NCBI GenBank assembly: GCA_963930775.1
Contig: OZ005689.1
Coordinates: 2,046,001 to 2,110,000, forward strand
Reading direction: 5' to 3'
Source: Cliona cf. orientalis
Lineage: Eukaryota > Porifera > Demospongiae > Clionaida > Clionaidae
Length of the DNA: 64,000 bases
The notes under the pieces were generated by a model, which was not told the DNA's origin, made no database searches, and saw nothing but the letters and a program-made list of their open reading frames with translations. The translations under genes and the position numbers were made by a program. This document shows, piece after piece, positions 1-10,507 of this stretch (positions are counted from its first letter, which is position 1; every line of letters begins with the position of its first letter).

Positions 1-795
1 TTTTTTTTCAAGGGGACCACACACTAAGCAGAAAAAAAATGGTCCGAAAACCACCACACAGTCGAGCTGGATGCATAGTAGAGCCGTACAATGCAAGCAG
101 GCATCCAAATAGCAATATATATAATGTTTGGTAGAGGGTCGTCAACGTACCCGCGCGCCCGTAACTTTTTTATGGGCAAACATTGCAAGTGCATGGCTTC
201 CTATACAAACATATGGGAACACTCTAGGGGGTGTATCTTTAATGTAAAGGCGTGAATCAAAAATTCAAAAAGATTAAACTTCTTGTTTCGATCCATTCTG
301 CGTGCCCATATCAAAATTATGGCCTGAAATGCTTCCTAGTGCTCTAATCTTTTTTCAGTTCTTAGATCTTTTTTTTTTCAAGCTAGCGTACACACTAAGC
401 AGAAAGAAATTGTCCAGAAAACCACATAATACACCTAGGATGCACGGTAGAGCCATACAAAGCAAGCAAACAACCTATACTCCAATTTTGAGAAAGTTTC
501 TAAATAACGCACACCACGGGTATTCCCCGTTTTTCACGTAGCGCGTGGGCGGAAAACATTGCAAACGCATGGCTTCCCTATACAAACATATGGGAAAACT
601 TTAAAGGGCCGTAACTTTAATTCTAAGGTGTGAATCAAAATTCTGTTCCATCAAATTTCCAGGTGCGATCCATTCTGCGTGCTCATGTAAACAGTTTGTC
701 GTGAATAGCTTCCCAGAGTCTCAAACAATTAATTATTTAATAGTTTATTTCTTTCTACTTAGTGTGTAATTAGTGTGTAATTAGTGTGTAATTAC
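1..795. repeat. Two tandem MITE-like units (~390 bp each)
   Basis: Each unit opens with a T-run followed by CACACTAAGCAGAAA and closes with the inverse, TTTCTACTTAGTGTG, so each is a short inverted-repeat element. The first is cut by the window start and the second starts near 369. The same head-to-tail dimer recurs at 34569-35420. An 11-bp direct repeat (TTAGTGTGTAA) occurs three times at about 760-795. The ORFs here are not conserved between units and are not called. Confidence 0.7.
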
Positions 796-1020
796 ATCTG
801 GTTCTGGCATATAGCTACAATGGCTTTGATGCCTCGGAATGATCTTGGTCTTGTTAGATAGATAATTTCCTGTAGATTCTGATTTTGACACTTAAAAATT
901 TCACAAAGTTACCTGTTTTGAGATATTAAATTTTGGGTATTTGTAATGTATTATATATAATATGGCATATCTGTGTCATCCCTACTTATAGAGTCTACCA
1001 ACTCTATGATACCGACGATC
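796..1020 (+). repeat. Dispersed repeat, inverted copy at 33310-33525
   Basis: The stretch from the GATCTTGGTC region through ATAGAGTCTACCAACTC matches 33310-33525 in reverse orientation with moderate divergence. It has no coding potential. It is probably part of an old non-autonomous transposon that abuts the tandem units on its left. Confidence 0.6.
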
Positions 1021-1129
1021 GTAGCTATTTTTATTCTCCCAATATTGCATGGTGTCCGAATAATTGATGTGTCCAACAATAATAATTGATCGTTACTCTA
1101 AACTACCTAGTCTACAATAATATTATAGT

Positions 1130-1540
1130 AGGATTCCACGCGAACGTGTGAAGGAATTTTAATGATATGCAAATGATATTCAGTGCCCTTTCAGGAAGTT
1201 CCGGCCAGGTTCCTGTCACGCCCATTGGTGGGAATCGAATGTATTGCGCTCTATGGGAATAGCGTGCGTTTTGGAGGCTGCACAGAGCTTCAGGGTAGGT
1301 ACCAAAAAACGGCGCTAGCTATGGCACTCTAGGGTGCCGTACACTATGTAGCTGAAGCGCTTTTTTGAGAGAGCAACTATTCGCTTGGCTAGCGCGATAA
1401 ATGCATGCTATTCCCATAGAGCGTAATATATTCGATTCCCACCAACGGGCGTGACAGGAACCTGGCCGGAACTTCCTGAAAGGGCGCTGAATATCATTTG
1501 CATCTCATTAAAATTCCTTCACACGTTCGCGTGGAATCCT
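1130..1540. mobile_element. MITE with ~142-bp terminal inverted repeats
   Basis: Bases 1130-1271 and 1399-1540 are near-perfect inverted copies starting AGGATTCCACGCGAACG, with only a few mismatches. The ~127-bp centre shows no ORF. The size and structure fit a non-autonomous DNA transposon; the superfamily is unknown because no clear target duplication is visible. It lies just upstream of the Ig exon at 1643. Confidence 0.8.
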
Positions 1541-1642
1541 CCTATAGAGTAAGGAAGTACAGGGTACATAGCTAGCGGTGACTACCCTTTGTAAGTCTTG
1601 TATTATAGTAAACTTATGCATATAATTTATATTATATTATAG

Positions 1643-3163
1643 TCACTAATGATGGCTGTCAGGCCCGAAGAGAATGCCTAGATCTGACCGAGACTGTATT
1701 GAACCCTGCACCTCCTCCAATAATCCGTCTCACTGCTGCTGATGAGAACAAGCAATTTCTCTGCAAAAATGATATACCACTTGAAGCCTTTTCCTGCACC
1801 CTTCATAGTTTTAACGACTCTTATCTGGTATGGCATTTTAATGATCAAGAAATCACTGCCTTCTATCCAGCACGTGATCCAGTTAATCATGATGTAATCA
1901 ATAAATCATTTCCCATTTCCAATGAGTCTGCAGTGTATGTATACAATCTGACAGCAATCTTCACACGGGTTACCCAAGTGCCCTCGCTCAGCACATTTGA
2001 TTTGCCCTTTCTTATTTCTGAGTCAGTTTTAATTGTTCGGCCCTTCAACGAGAGTCAGACCGAATTTGAGCCTTATAATGTAACCTGCAGCTGTCTAAAC
2101 ACCCTAGGCTACTGTACTAGCAATAATCGTACCGTGTGCCAAACAAAGCAGTATGAAGTTGCAGGTATGTTTTTACTTTTCTGTGGTTATTTATGAGATA
2201 AATTTTATTTTTCTGTGGTTATGAGGTAATTATGGACCAGGTGTAATTATGATGAAGCCTATATTATATGGGGTAATCTATGAGGTAATTTATAAGAAAA
2301 TTCAGGGCCTTAATGAAGCCTTTCTGAGACTTGAAAATCGATAAGTACGTAGAGTATCTGACGCCTGTATCCAGTGAATGCATTAAAAGCTGATCGAGTG
2401 CCACTTACTCTGATAAGTACCACTGGCTGAACTTCATGCGTTCACTAAATCCCCCCCCCCTTCCCCCCATAGACCTATACCGGTACTATAACCATAGATA
2501 TTGAATTATAGCTATGTTTTCCTTATTGTAAACAAACACACAATATGTAATATTATTTATAGCTATAATACTATTAATAATAGCTATAATAAAATCATCA
2601 CAACTTGTGGTAGCTATGACATTGTACATATTATATTATACTTATAAGTGCTGCATGGGTATATATAGCTACTATCATGATTTTTGGCAAAATGATTAGC
2701 ACTATAATTATTGTAATAATATATAGTCCCATTTCTGAATTATATGCACACAGATCAGCCAAAGAAGCCAAGTAATGTAGCTGGGAGTATTCAAAAAGTG
2801 CAAGGTTTGGAGCTTGATTCAATCATTGCGCTGAACTGGAGCCTTCCCGAAAATAACAACCGTACTACCATTGATTATTATAACGTAACTCTGATTGGAA
2901 ACAATACCACAAGCACAAGAGTATATTATGTAGGAGCTCAAGCTGATCCACGACAGTACATTCTACAGGTCGACTCAGAAAATAATTATACATCAGCAAG
3001 TATTTTTGCTGTGGATGTGTGCAAACAACGAAGTGAACCATCACTTTTTGACATTATACCGGTCATGACTGGTAGTGCTACTCCGAATAGTAACATTAAC
3101 GGCACAACCCAAGCTGGCTATCTTGGTGTAATAATATTAATAGTTTTAGCACTTTTAGTATAA
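1643..3163 (+). CDS. Ig/FN3 membrane protein, plus family copy A (5' exon not seen)
   Basis: Two exons are visible: 1643-2164 (Ig-like) and 2754-3163 (FN3 plus hydrophobic end), joined by GT-AG in phase 1 into 310 open codons. The Ig-like exon has FSC, then W about 13 residues on, then a YNVTC cysteine near the end; N-glycosylation sites are frequent. The FN3 exon has the LNWS tryptophan, YYNVTLIG and SASIFAVDVC strands. The protein ends in a hydrophobic run with no cytoplasmic tail, which fits a tail-less TM or a GPI-anchor signal. By homology to the gene at 41506-44836 a signal-peptide exon is missing; it may lie upstream of the window or have been displaced by repeats. The intron holds a LINE scrap at 2275-2440. 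Function unknown. Confidence 0.75.
2275..2440 (-). mobile_element. LINE 3' fragment in the copy A intron
   Basis: This stretch, containing AGCCTTTCTGAGACTTGAAAA, matches 35640-35760, where the reverse strand reads like the C-terminus of a non-LTR reverse transcriptase. It is truncated and non-coding here. Confidence 0.5.
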
Positions 3164-3413
3164 TATAAAGTTATCATGCACCTGAACATTTTTTCACCAT
3201 AGTTGCATAATTATTATGCTGATTGAACTCTGTTGCTTAGAATAATTAGCTCTTAATAGTAATTTGTGTGCCACATGTACTTTGTTTTCAATATGCAGTG
3301 GTAGTACTGTAATAGTATACTATATTACACTCCACATCAACGTAATTACTATGCACTATAGCTTGGGGATGAAAACATTTTCATGAGAATCAACAAGCTA
3401 TAGATTACTCAGC

Positions 3414-3740
3414 TATGGAAGCCGAGAAGTGCAATTTACCGCACGACGCCCATTTCCGCATGCGGAGGGCCAGCTCCGCATGCGGACGTACGTTCTCCGC
3501 GTGCGGAGACCCTGCTCCGCATGCGGGCAAACGTTTTCCGCGTGCGGAGAGCCAGCTCCGCATGCGGGCAAACGTTCTTCGCATGCGGAGCTGGCTCTCC
3601 GCACGCAGAGAACGTACGTCCGCATGCGGAGATGCACTTCTCGGCGTGCGGAGACGTACCTCCGCATGCGGAGGTGCACTTCTCGGCGTGCGCAGACCCT
3701 GCTCCGCATGCGGAGGTAGCGTCTTGACGTGCGGAGATAT
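3414..3740. repeat. Palindromic array built on CTCCGCATGCGGAG
   Basis: About a dozen copies of a 12-14 bp GC-rich palindrome (CTCCGCATGCGGAG and the CGCGTGCGGAG variant) occur at roughly 20-35 bp spacing in an otherwise AT-rich region. All frames stay open because of the sequence bias, giving Arg/Cys/Ala-rich pseudo-ORFs on both strands. The left edge (ATGGAAGCCGAGAAG) equals the terminus of the fold-back element at 4264, so the two belong to one repeat family. Confidence 0.75.
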
Positions 3741-4263
3741 TTTTTCAAACTGGCACAGCCTAGCCGTTTCATTACGCCACTAGTGTTAATAGTAGCGTCG
3801 ATTTTGGCGTGGTTAACCTCTTGAGAAGCCTCTTCAGCAGGCACTGTGACTTCTACAAGGCTGTGACTGAGCAAAGGCCCCGCGTGAAGCTTAAGGGTGT
3901 GGCTAGCGAGACTATAATAGATCCGGCGACGGTCAAAACCGAGAGCCGGAGTGCTCCACAATTAGATAGTATACTATAGTAAGTTGTAGCTACTAGGATT
4001 GAACACCTAGTATGTATACCGTCCATATTACTTGCTACTGACTCTATACCATTCGTGGGGTGGAGCCCAATTTCACAAAGCGACCACACCCCGTTTTATT
4101 GATCACGCTCATCATAATATTATTGGGTGTGAATTATTCAGCAGCCATATCAAGAAGTGTGTACTATAAAGTGATCATCACACCTTTGTAGTGTCAATGC
4201 GTGTTAATAAGCTCTATGGGGGTGTGGCCACTGCTATGATATGGTACACTAGAACAGGGCAGT
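3741..4263. other. Spacer, probably repeat-derived
   Basis: This is non-coding DNA with a GC-richer part (3780-3960) that looks like a transposon remnant. A reverse-strand ORF covers 3413-3961 but depends largely on the palindromic array, so I do not call it a gene. Confidence 0.4.
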
Positions 4264-4301
4264 ATGGAAGCCGAGAAGGGCAATTTCGTTCGATTCCGCA
4301 A

Positions 4302-4342
<41 letters not shown>

Positions 4343-4886
4343 AAGTTAACTTTTATATAATACTCTGTGAGTGTCCAACTATAACTTATGGCGGATAGCT
4401 ATAGCTGGTTAAATTTATCGATGAGGCTACGGTTCTGTGCTGGAGCTACGAAGGTCCATAACTATAATATTAGTGGCGATTAATGCCTCTATAGTATTAA
4501 GTATTGTCACGATACAGGACGGCCATTCAAAGGGGCGTGGCTAAAAGATCGTGAAAGCACAGCTAACTTTTTCAGTGCTAGAATCTACATGAAAGTGATC
4601 GGTAATCTCTACTAGCTATAGCTATCATCCAGTAGACGGCGTAGCTACTTGAGGAGTCTATAGTCTATGCTTTCTGCCTGGGCCCGAGATCTGTATCAAT
4701 TAATTACGTCATCTGTTTATCGTTGGCGCAGCGCCACGCCCTTGGCTTATTAATTACTAGACTATTACGTAGCTTAGCCTACTTGCTGCCACAGTGTCAG
4801 CCCCAAACATGTACAGCATGTACAGCAATGACTAATCTGAAGTTTATACTCAGACGTACTGTTACACTAGCTAGCTCGAGCTTGAG

Positions 4887-4919
<33 letters not shown>

Positions 4920-5732
4920 AGCCCGCATCCCGCATCCCGCATCCCGCAACCCGCACTCAAGCTCGAGCTAGCTAGTGTATATTAGGCGGGGCAAACTGAA
5001 TTCGCTGTTTATCGTCACCGCCCGCATGGATTTTCAGATTTTCTCAAAATTTTTCAGATTTCATATTCAATACAGTAAACATATGGCACTTTGAGCCCCA
5101 CCCACCGATCGCGTTAATTAGAGGGCGGGGCGTCGGCGATTTCGAGGTTCGAGCATAGCTTTCCAGCACTCTCTACTAGTTTGAAATATGAAAAATGACC
5201 GCCCGCCCGCATGCAAAATCGAAATCTTTGTGACGATAAACTGTGAATTTAGTTTGTCACGCCTTATCTGAGTTCAGGAGTATTGCTGTAGTGGTTGGGC
5301 TGACAGCAAGTATAGCTAATAGTAATTATTAGGCAGAAAGCATAGACTAGACACCTCAAGTAGCTACGCCGTCTACTGGATGATAGCTCTAGCTAGTATA
5401 GTGATTATCGATCACTTTCATGTAGATTCTAGCACTGAAAAAGTTAGCTGTGCTTTCACGATCTTTTAGCCACGCCCCTTTGAATGGCCGTCCTGTATCG
5501 TGACAATACTTAATACTATAGAGGCATTAATCGCCACTAATATTATAGTTATGGACCTTCGTAGCTCCAGCACAGAACCGTAGCCTCATCGATAAATTTA
5601 ACCAGCTATAGCTATCCGCCATAAGTTATAGTTGGACACTCACAGAGTATTATATAAAAGTTAACTTTGCGGGATGCGGGATGCGGGTTGCGGGTTGCGG
5701 AATCGAACGAAATTGCCCTTCTCGGCTTCCAT
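4264..5732. mobile_element. Fold-back element with nested inverted repeats
   Basis: The outer arms 4264-~4680 and ~5334-5732 are inverted copies starting ATGGAAGCCGAGAAGGGC. Each outer end carries a short 7-bp tandem repeat of the CCCGCAT type (4295-4341 and 5670-5700). Inside, 4984-5018 and 5230-5264 form a second inverted pair. At 4866-4979 lies a ~114-bp palindrome whose arms are GCTAGCTCGAGCTTGAGTG followed by GCGGGAT repeats. No transposase is encoded. It is flanked by TA on the left and a mirror TA on the right. Likely a non-autonomous fold-back DNA transposon with a second palindromic insert. Confidence 0.8.
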
Positions 5733-7665
5733 AGCTATGTATAGCTAGTAACATAGTAAATCATACTGGATGGTTTTCTAGCTTTAGAATCATTGTATAT
5801 AGGCAGTTGCTGATAACCTAATCATATAGTACTCAGTTTCCCATTCTTTTGTGGCTTTAATTTGGCTGATCTGCACTTGTTACTATACATCTGGCAACTT
5901 CAACCCAAAAATGACGCAACTTAACAATGGTTAATTCATACACTTGAGGTATCAAATTGATCAGGAAAGATCAAATGTTATGGTACTGACTTGTGATTTT
6001 TGATATTTTGGTTATATTTTTAGATATTCATAAAGTTTGGATGACCCCAAAATCATTCCCTATATACTTGATAATGTAAAAAAAAGTACGTAGTGGATAA
6101 TTTCAACCCAAAAATGACGCAAGATAACTTTAACGAAAGCACACAGTTTTAGTATCAAACTGATCCAAAAAGGTTGAATTTTATGGTTCTGGGTTGTGAT
6201 AGTTGAAAATTCAGTTCGCTCTACTGTGAATGAGAAGCAAAACTAAGCCAAAAACCAGTAACTTTTAGAGCAAAATTGCACCTAGAAACGTGTGAGTAGG
6301 TGTTAATCTGTGACAGTATTCATACATCTATGCAAAATGATCACTAGTTCTTCATATGTTATATGTACCAGTGGGCTGAGCAGGGAATTTGATGAGAAGG
6401 ACATGCACATCTTTAAGAAGCCACAGAATTTCTACAGTATAGTCAGGTCAAGTTTTGGACACATAGCTACCCAGAAAATTGTCCACAGAGTCTGTGATAG
6501 CAACAAGCTAGATGTATTTTGTCAAGGAACACCAAGAGCCTGGTCAAAATAATGTAGTGACTTATCCGCCGGCATTAAAACTTGTGAAGTGGCTCCTTCG
6601 GAAATATTGGATAGACATAGCTATTATTATTATTCTGGGGAGGAAAAACCATCAGAGGGAATCCCCTTTTAGCAGAATCGGGGATGGTGGGGTAAATCAT
6701 GAGCAAGAGAGTCTTCGTATTGGTGTTCCCCACAGATTCAAGCTGAACTGACTACTATAGCTACTATTACAGCAGAACCTTTCAAATCGGAATCAATAGT
6801 CATGAGTACCGTGATCAGCGATAAAAAGGTGAATAAGGAAAATAATCGAGCCACAAATAGTGGGCGTTACGTTTATGGAAGTATCTTGGAGAAGGAAGTT
6901 TTGGTAGTGTGCTACAAGCCACTGGCGTAGGAAGCATGGGTGCACCGGGTGCTGGTGCACCCATGAAATTTCTGAGTGGAACACAATGTCATACTTCGAT
7001 CACTCTGAAGTGTTTAATTTTATATTATCGATTAGTGTAAACATAGGCACCAGAGCACCCGTTTACCAAAACGTCTTCCTACGCCTCTGCACTGATAAGT
7101 TAATAGGTGATGGCCGGTGATTGCATGAAATTCTATAAGCTTCCCCCAATCGAGACTTGGAGGACAGTCACAAAAATGCATACAATTACGCCTTCATCTG
7201 CATATATGTAAATAAACTTATAGGCTAACTACCACTATGTCTCAGTTTCTTGGATGACATCATTATCATGTAACTCCCACGCACAAACATGCATTTTGCT
7301 GAGACGACCATTACCGACCAGTGGGCGATATCAGCAGTATTGAAGGAGATCTAGAGTGGGGTTCACACTCAGTAGCCATTAATGTTACCAAGGCACCCGC
7401 TTCATTTTGATATAATTTAAAAGTGTGTTTTGTGGTTGGTCCAAGAGTAGCTATACACCACGGTCTTACTTTCACAACTGCAAGTTGTTTTTCAGTCATG
7501 CAGCACTTCATGATTAGGTACAAATCAACTTAGCTATTATAGCTGAATTATATATACAAGCAATTCCAACCAAAAACACATCTAGTCAAAATTATTAGTT
7601 TAAGTTGATGGTGTCATGTTACACCGGGTATACCGTATCTTGGTTCTTTACTGCACAGTATGTGA
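5733..7665. other. Intergenic, no convincing gene
   Basis: A ~110-bp direct repeat at 5894-6005 and 6096-6205 shares CAACCCAAAAATGACGCAA. An 80-codon ORF at 6310-6552 has no recognisable domain and no splice context. At 7290-7340 a segment containing GACGACCATTACCGACCAG recurs at 33775-33815. Nothing else is recognised. Confidence 0.5.
6921..7089. mobile_element. Small MITE, termini GGCGTAGGAAG
   Basis: GGCGTAGGAAG at 6924 and CTTCCTACGCC at 7075 are perfect 11-bp inverted ends of a ~165-bp non-coding element. The centre contains its own inverted repeat, GGGTGCACC...GGTGCACCC. The termini resemble hAT-type MITE ends; a target duplication is not clear. Confidence 0.6.
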
Positions 7666-10143
7666 TTAATCATTTAAATTTATGCTCTGCTTCTCATAAC
7701 TGAGCTCTGGCTCATGGATCCCCTGCGCATATTGTTGTGGCTCAGATGTACCCTCGGTCAAACCGTAACTGGCTGACTTGTTAACGTTTACGTCAACACT
7801 CGACTGCCCTGCACCCTGAAAATCCACTTGCTCATCGCTTTGGGGTGAAGGAACATTGGCTTGACCAATCACTTGTTGAATGTGTTTATTAATGTATTGT
7901 GACTGTATTTCATAACCTTCCCAGTGTGTACTGGTAGCCATAGGCCTCTCTGGAATACAGTTGAAGGAAGCTGCTTGATAAGACTTATTATGGTCCATTT
8001 GCAATACATCTACTTTGGAAGTGTTGTGAATGTATGCTTCGTTGTCTGTAGTGTTTACTCTTGCACTTATGTAAGCATTGTTGTTTTCTGTTCTAATTTG
8101 TGTCCCAGGGTGATTTGAGTCAGTTGTTATACCGGTAACTGTTTCATAAACAGGATCAATAACATCGTATTCACGGCTTTCTCTTAAACTTCTTTTCTTC
8201 CAGCGTACAGTCAGCTTAAAGAGGCAGCCAGTGATAATACCTGCCAAAAAACCAACAGTCACTGCTATTAAGGCTGCAGTGGTGCACAGGATGGGCATTA
8301 GGGGACACCCTGGTACACTTACGCTTGGCATAGAGTAGTTCAGTATAACAAATGGGTCAAATTTGGAGTCTGTGGCTGTATTACTGGGATCTGCATGATC
8401 ACAAATAAGATGCATGATGTCACATACTATAGCAATAGTTTTTACTATTGAATAATGCGCCTGTCAATGACACCCCCCACTACCCCACCCCCGTGCTATA
8501 GAGGGGAGTTGACGGGAGTTTCCCCCCGAGGGTACGGGATCTTGACACAGCAGTTTAATTTGTACGTTACATCGAGTTCAAATCCCCTATGTATCCCCTA
8601 TAGTAATGTTGGGACCTATAGGTGTATTGACATTGGGCAGTGCCCCAGGGGTGGGGTTTTCTACACAGCACTTGGTCAAATCCCCACTATTCCCCCACCC
8701 AACCCGGGGGTGGGGGGTGGGGATTGTCATTGATAGGTGCATAATTATAGCTATAAATACCTTGAAATTCTGGACATAGTCCACTGCTTGGATCTGGTTC
8801 CCACCTTCCATCATCCCGACAGGTTGAGTAGATAATTTCAGAATTTTTTCTGTCACTGTTGTTGTTACACAAAATCAAAGTTTCTGTCCCAGGTGCTTGG
8901 CTGAATGTCGAAGCATTTACCATACCCAAAAGACTGTCATCTATTTTATTGCACCCAACTGCATAAATTAAATGCATAAAATGATATTATTACTTACTGA
9001 AAAATGATGCTAATTATTATGGTTTGACATACATGGCTATAGTATTATGTGTACATGTACATTATACGTAAGTAGCCTTAAGACTAGTAGCTATGTGTCC
9101 TAACTGTGAATATGATTAGGTGTACAAGATGCATGAATGTACCAGCTATAATAAAGGCACTGAAAACATAACTATCTATATTATTATACCATTAGATTAA
9201 TTTACTACCAATATTAACAGTCTCCAACACAGTGGCACTCTCTCCAATACAATTTCCAGCCAAAACTGAAAAGGTTACGTTCTTGTTGTAGGGTACTCCT
9301 GAAATGGCAACTGAAGTATTGCTGGTATTGTTAGCGCTAACTGATTCATCAACCTCCTGAATCGGATACGTATACTGATAGTAGTCTACACGTAAATTAT
9401 TGTCAGGAGCATTCCAAGTAAAGAGCTAGTACTGTTGAAAAATAACTGTGATACTCATCCACAATGTTCTGGATGTTCAACGGAGACATAGGTATACCTA
9501 CAAAATCATACAATAAAATCAAGAAAGCATTAATTTATATCAACCAGTTACCTGCAATTTTGATCACTATTGAAACTGGTGGCAAACTACTGCGACATTC
9601 CAACCTGGTATTATGCATTGACGTTGTTGCCACGACTGAAACGGTTGATATAAAGTTATCATATGCTGTTGAAATAAGAACTAAGGTGTAGCGATTCTGG
9701 TTTCTATCAGTTAATGGTAGTTGAACACCTGTATCATCTGTTCTTAAATAAAGATGCACAATAGAAGATCCATCTTGATTTATGATGTGCCATCTCTGGC
9801 TATCACCTACACTTACACAAGTGTACACCCATTCTTCTCCAGGACATGCTAAGCTGTTATTACCATGATTTGTGTTGATCATAGATTCTGAAACTGTAGT
9901 GTCATTCAAGAATTATTGAGTAGTTTATAATAGATAATAATTATTAGCATGCAAATGTTTTTGCTAATACATTTAGGGTAAACCATGCAGGGATCCATAA
10001 AATGTTACTACTATTTAATAGCTCAATCATCTAATTTTTGCCATTGTATCTAAATCCTCAATATCCGCTCGACAATAATTACCAATGCCAGTGCAGGGGT
10101 AAGTGACTGCTCCCAATATTAAAAAGTTTAGTGTGGCAACCAT
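7666..10143 (-). pseudogene. Ig/FN3/sushi receptor with Tyr-rich tail, minus family copy 1 (one frameshift)
   Basis: Five phase-1 exons with GT-AG borders: 10083-10143 (signal peptide, MVATLNFLILGAVTY), 9552-9893 (Ig-like, YTC...W...LEC), 9209-9497 (FN3), 8761-8958 (sushi, four Cys and a W in GRWEPD), 7666-8390 (stalk, TM, tail). All fit the sister genes except the FN3 exon: its 289 nt break the frame near 9425, where extra bases follow the ACAGTA codons. It is therefore a pseudogene, a null allele or a sequence error. The ~160-residue tail is longer than in the sisters and tyrosine-rich: YDVIDPVYETV, NNAY, NEAY, YEIQSQYINKHI. A MITE sits in the last intron. It is head-to-head with the plus gene at 10508. 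Function unknown; a phosphotyrosine-signalling receptor is inferred. Confidence 0.75.
8461..8738. mobile_element. MITE in the last intron of minus copy 1
   Basis: CTGTCAATGACACCCCCCAC at 8461 and the inverse GGGGATTGTCATTGATAG at 8721-8738 form inverted termini around ~275 bp. The C- and G-rich subterminal blocks also pair. There is no ORF. The intron GT-AG borders remain intact on both sides. Confidence 0.7.
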
Positions 10144-10507
10144 AGGAGATAGACACGGGGTAAAGAAATCCGTAACCATCATCGATTTTCACGTCAGTTT
10201 TAACATAACATTGAAACCGCTCAGTCTCGACGTCGACGATTGATTCATAGATAATTAAGACTACGCAGTCTTAATTATCTATGATTGATTCTAGCAAGCG
10301 TACTTTATTAGCACCCGCCACACCCATACTCTTTGAACTGCGCATGCGCATGTGCATGATGCGCATGTGCATGCATGATGTCCCTTACCCCTTACCGGGT
10401 ATATACCGTATATACGTATAATAGTCTAGGGGGCTGGAGAGAGGTGCGTTTTAATAATACCCGAATTTCGCTGCTGGCACCGCCTCTTGATTTGTGTAGC
10501 TGGATCT
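10144..10507. promoter_or_regulatory. Divergent promoter of pair 1, with NRF1-like site
   Basis: This 364-bp spacer separates two oppositely transcribed start codons. It contains TGCGCATGCGCA at 10339-10350, a perfect match to the vertebrate NRF1 palindrome consensus YGCGCATGCGCR, followed by ATGCGCATGTGCATG at 10358. A 23-bp inverted repeat (ATAGATAATTAAGACT and its inverse) lies at 10248-10285. Promoter activity is inferred from position and motif. Confidence 0.5.

Noticed and set aside
3413..3961. Overlapping long ORFs on both strands rich in Arg, Cys and Ala
   Set aside because: They arise from the GC-rich palindromic array, which stays open in many frames; no domain or splice context.
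6310..6751. Two overlapping ORFs of ~80 codons
   Set aside because: No recognisable domain, no signal peptide, no splice-consistent neighbours.
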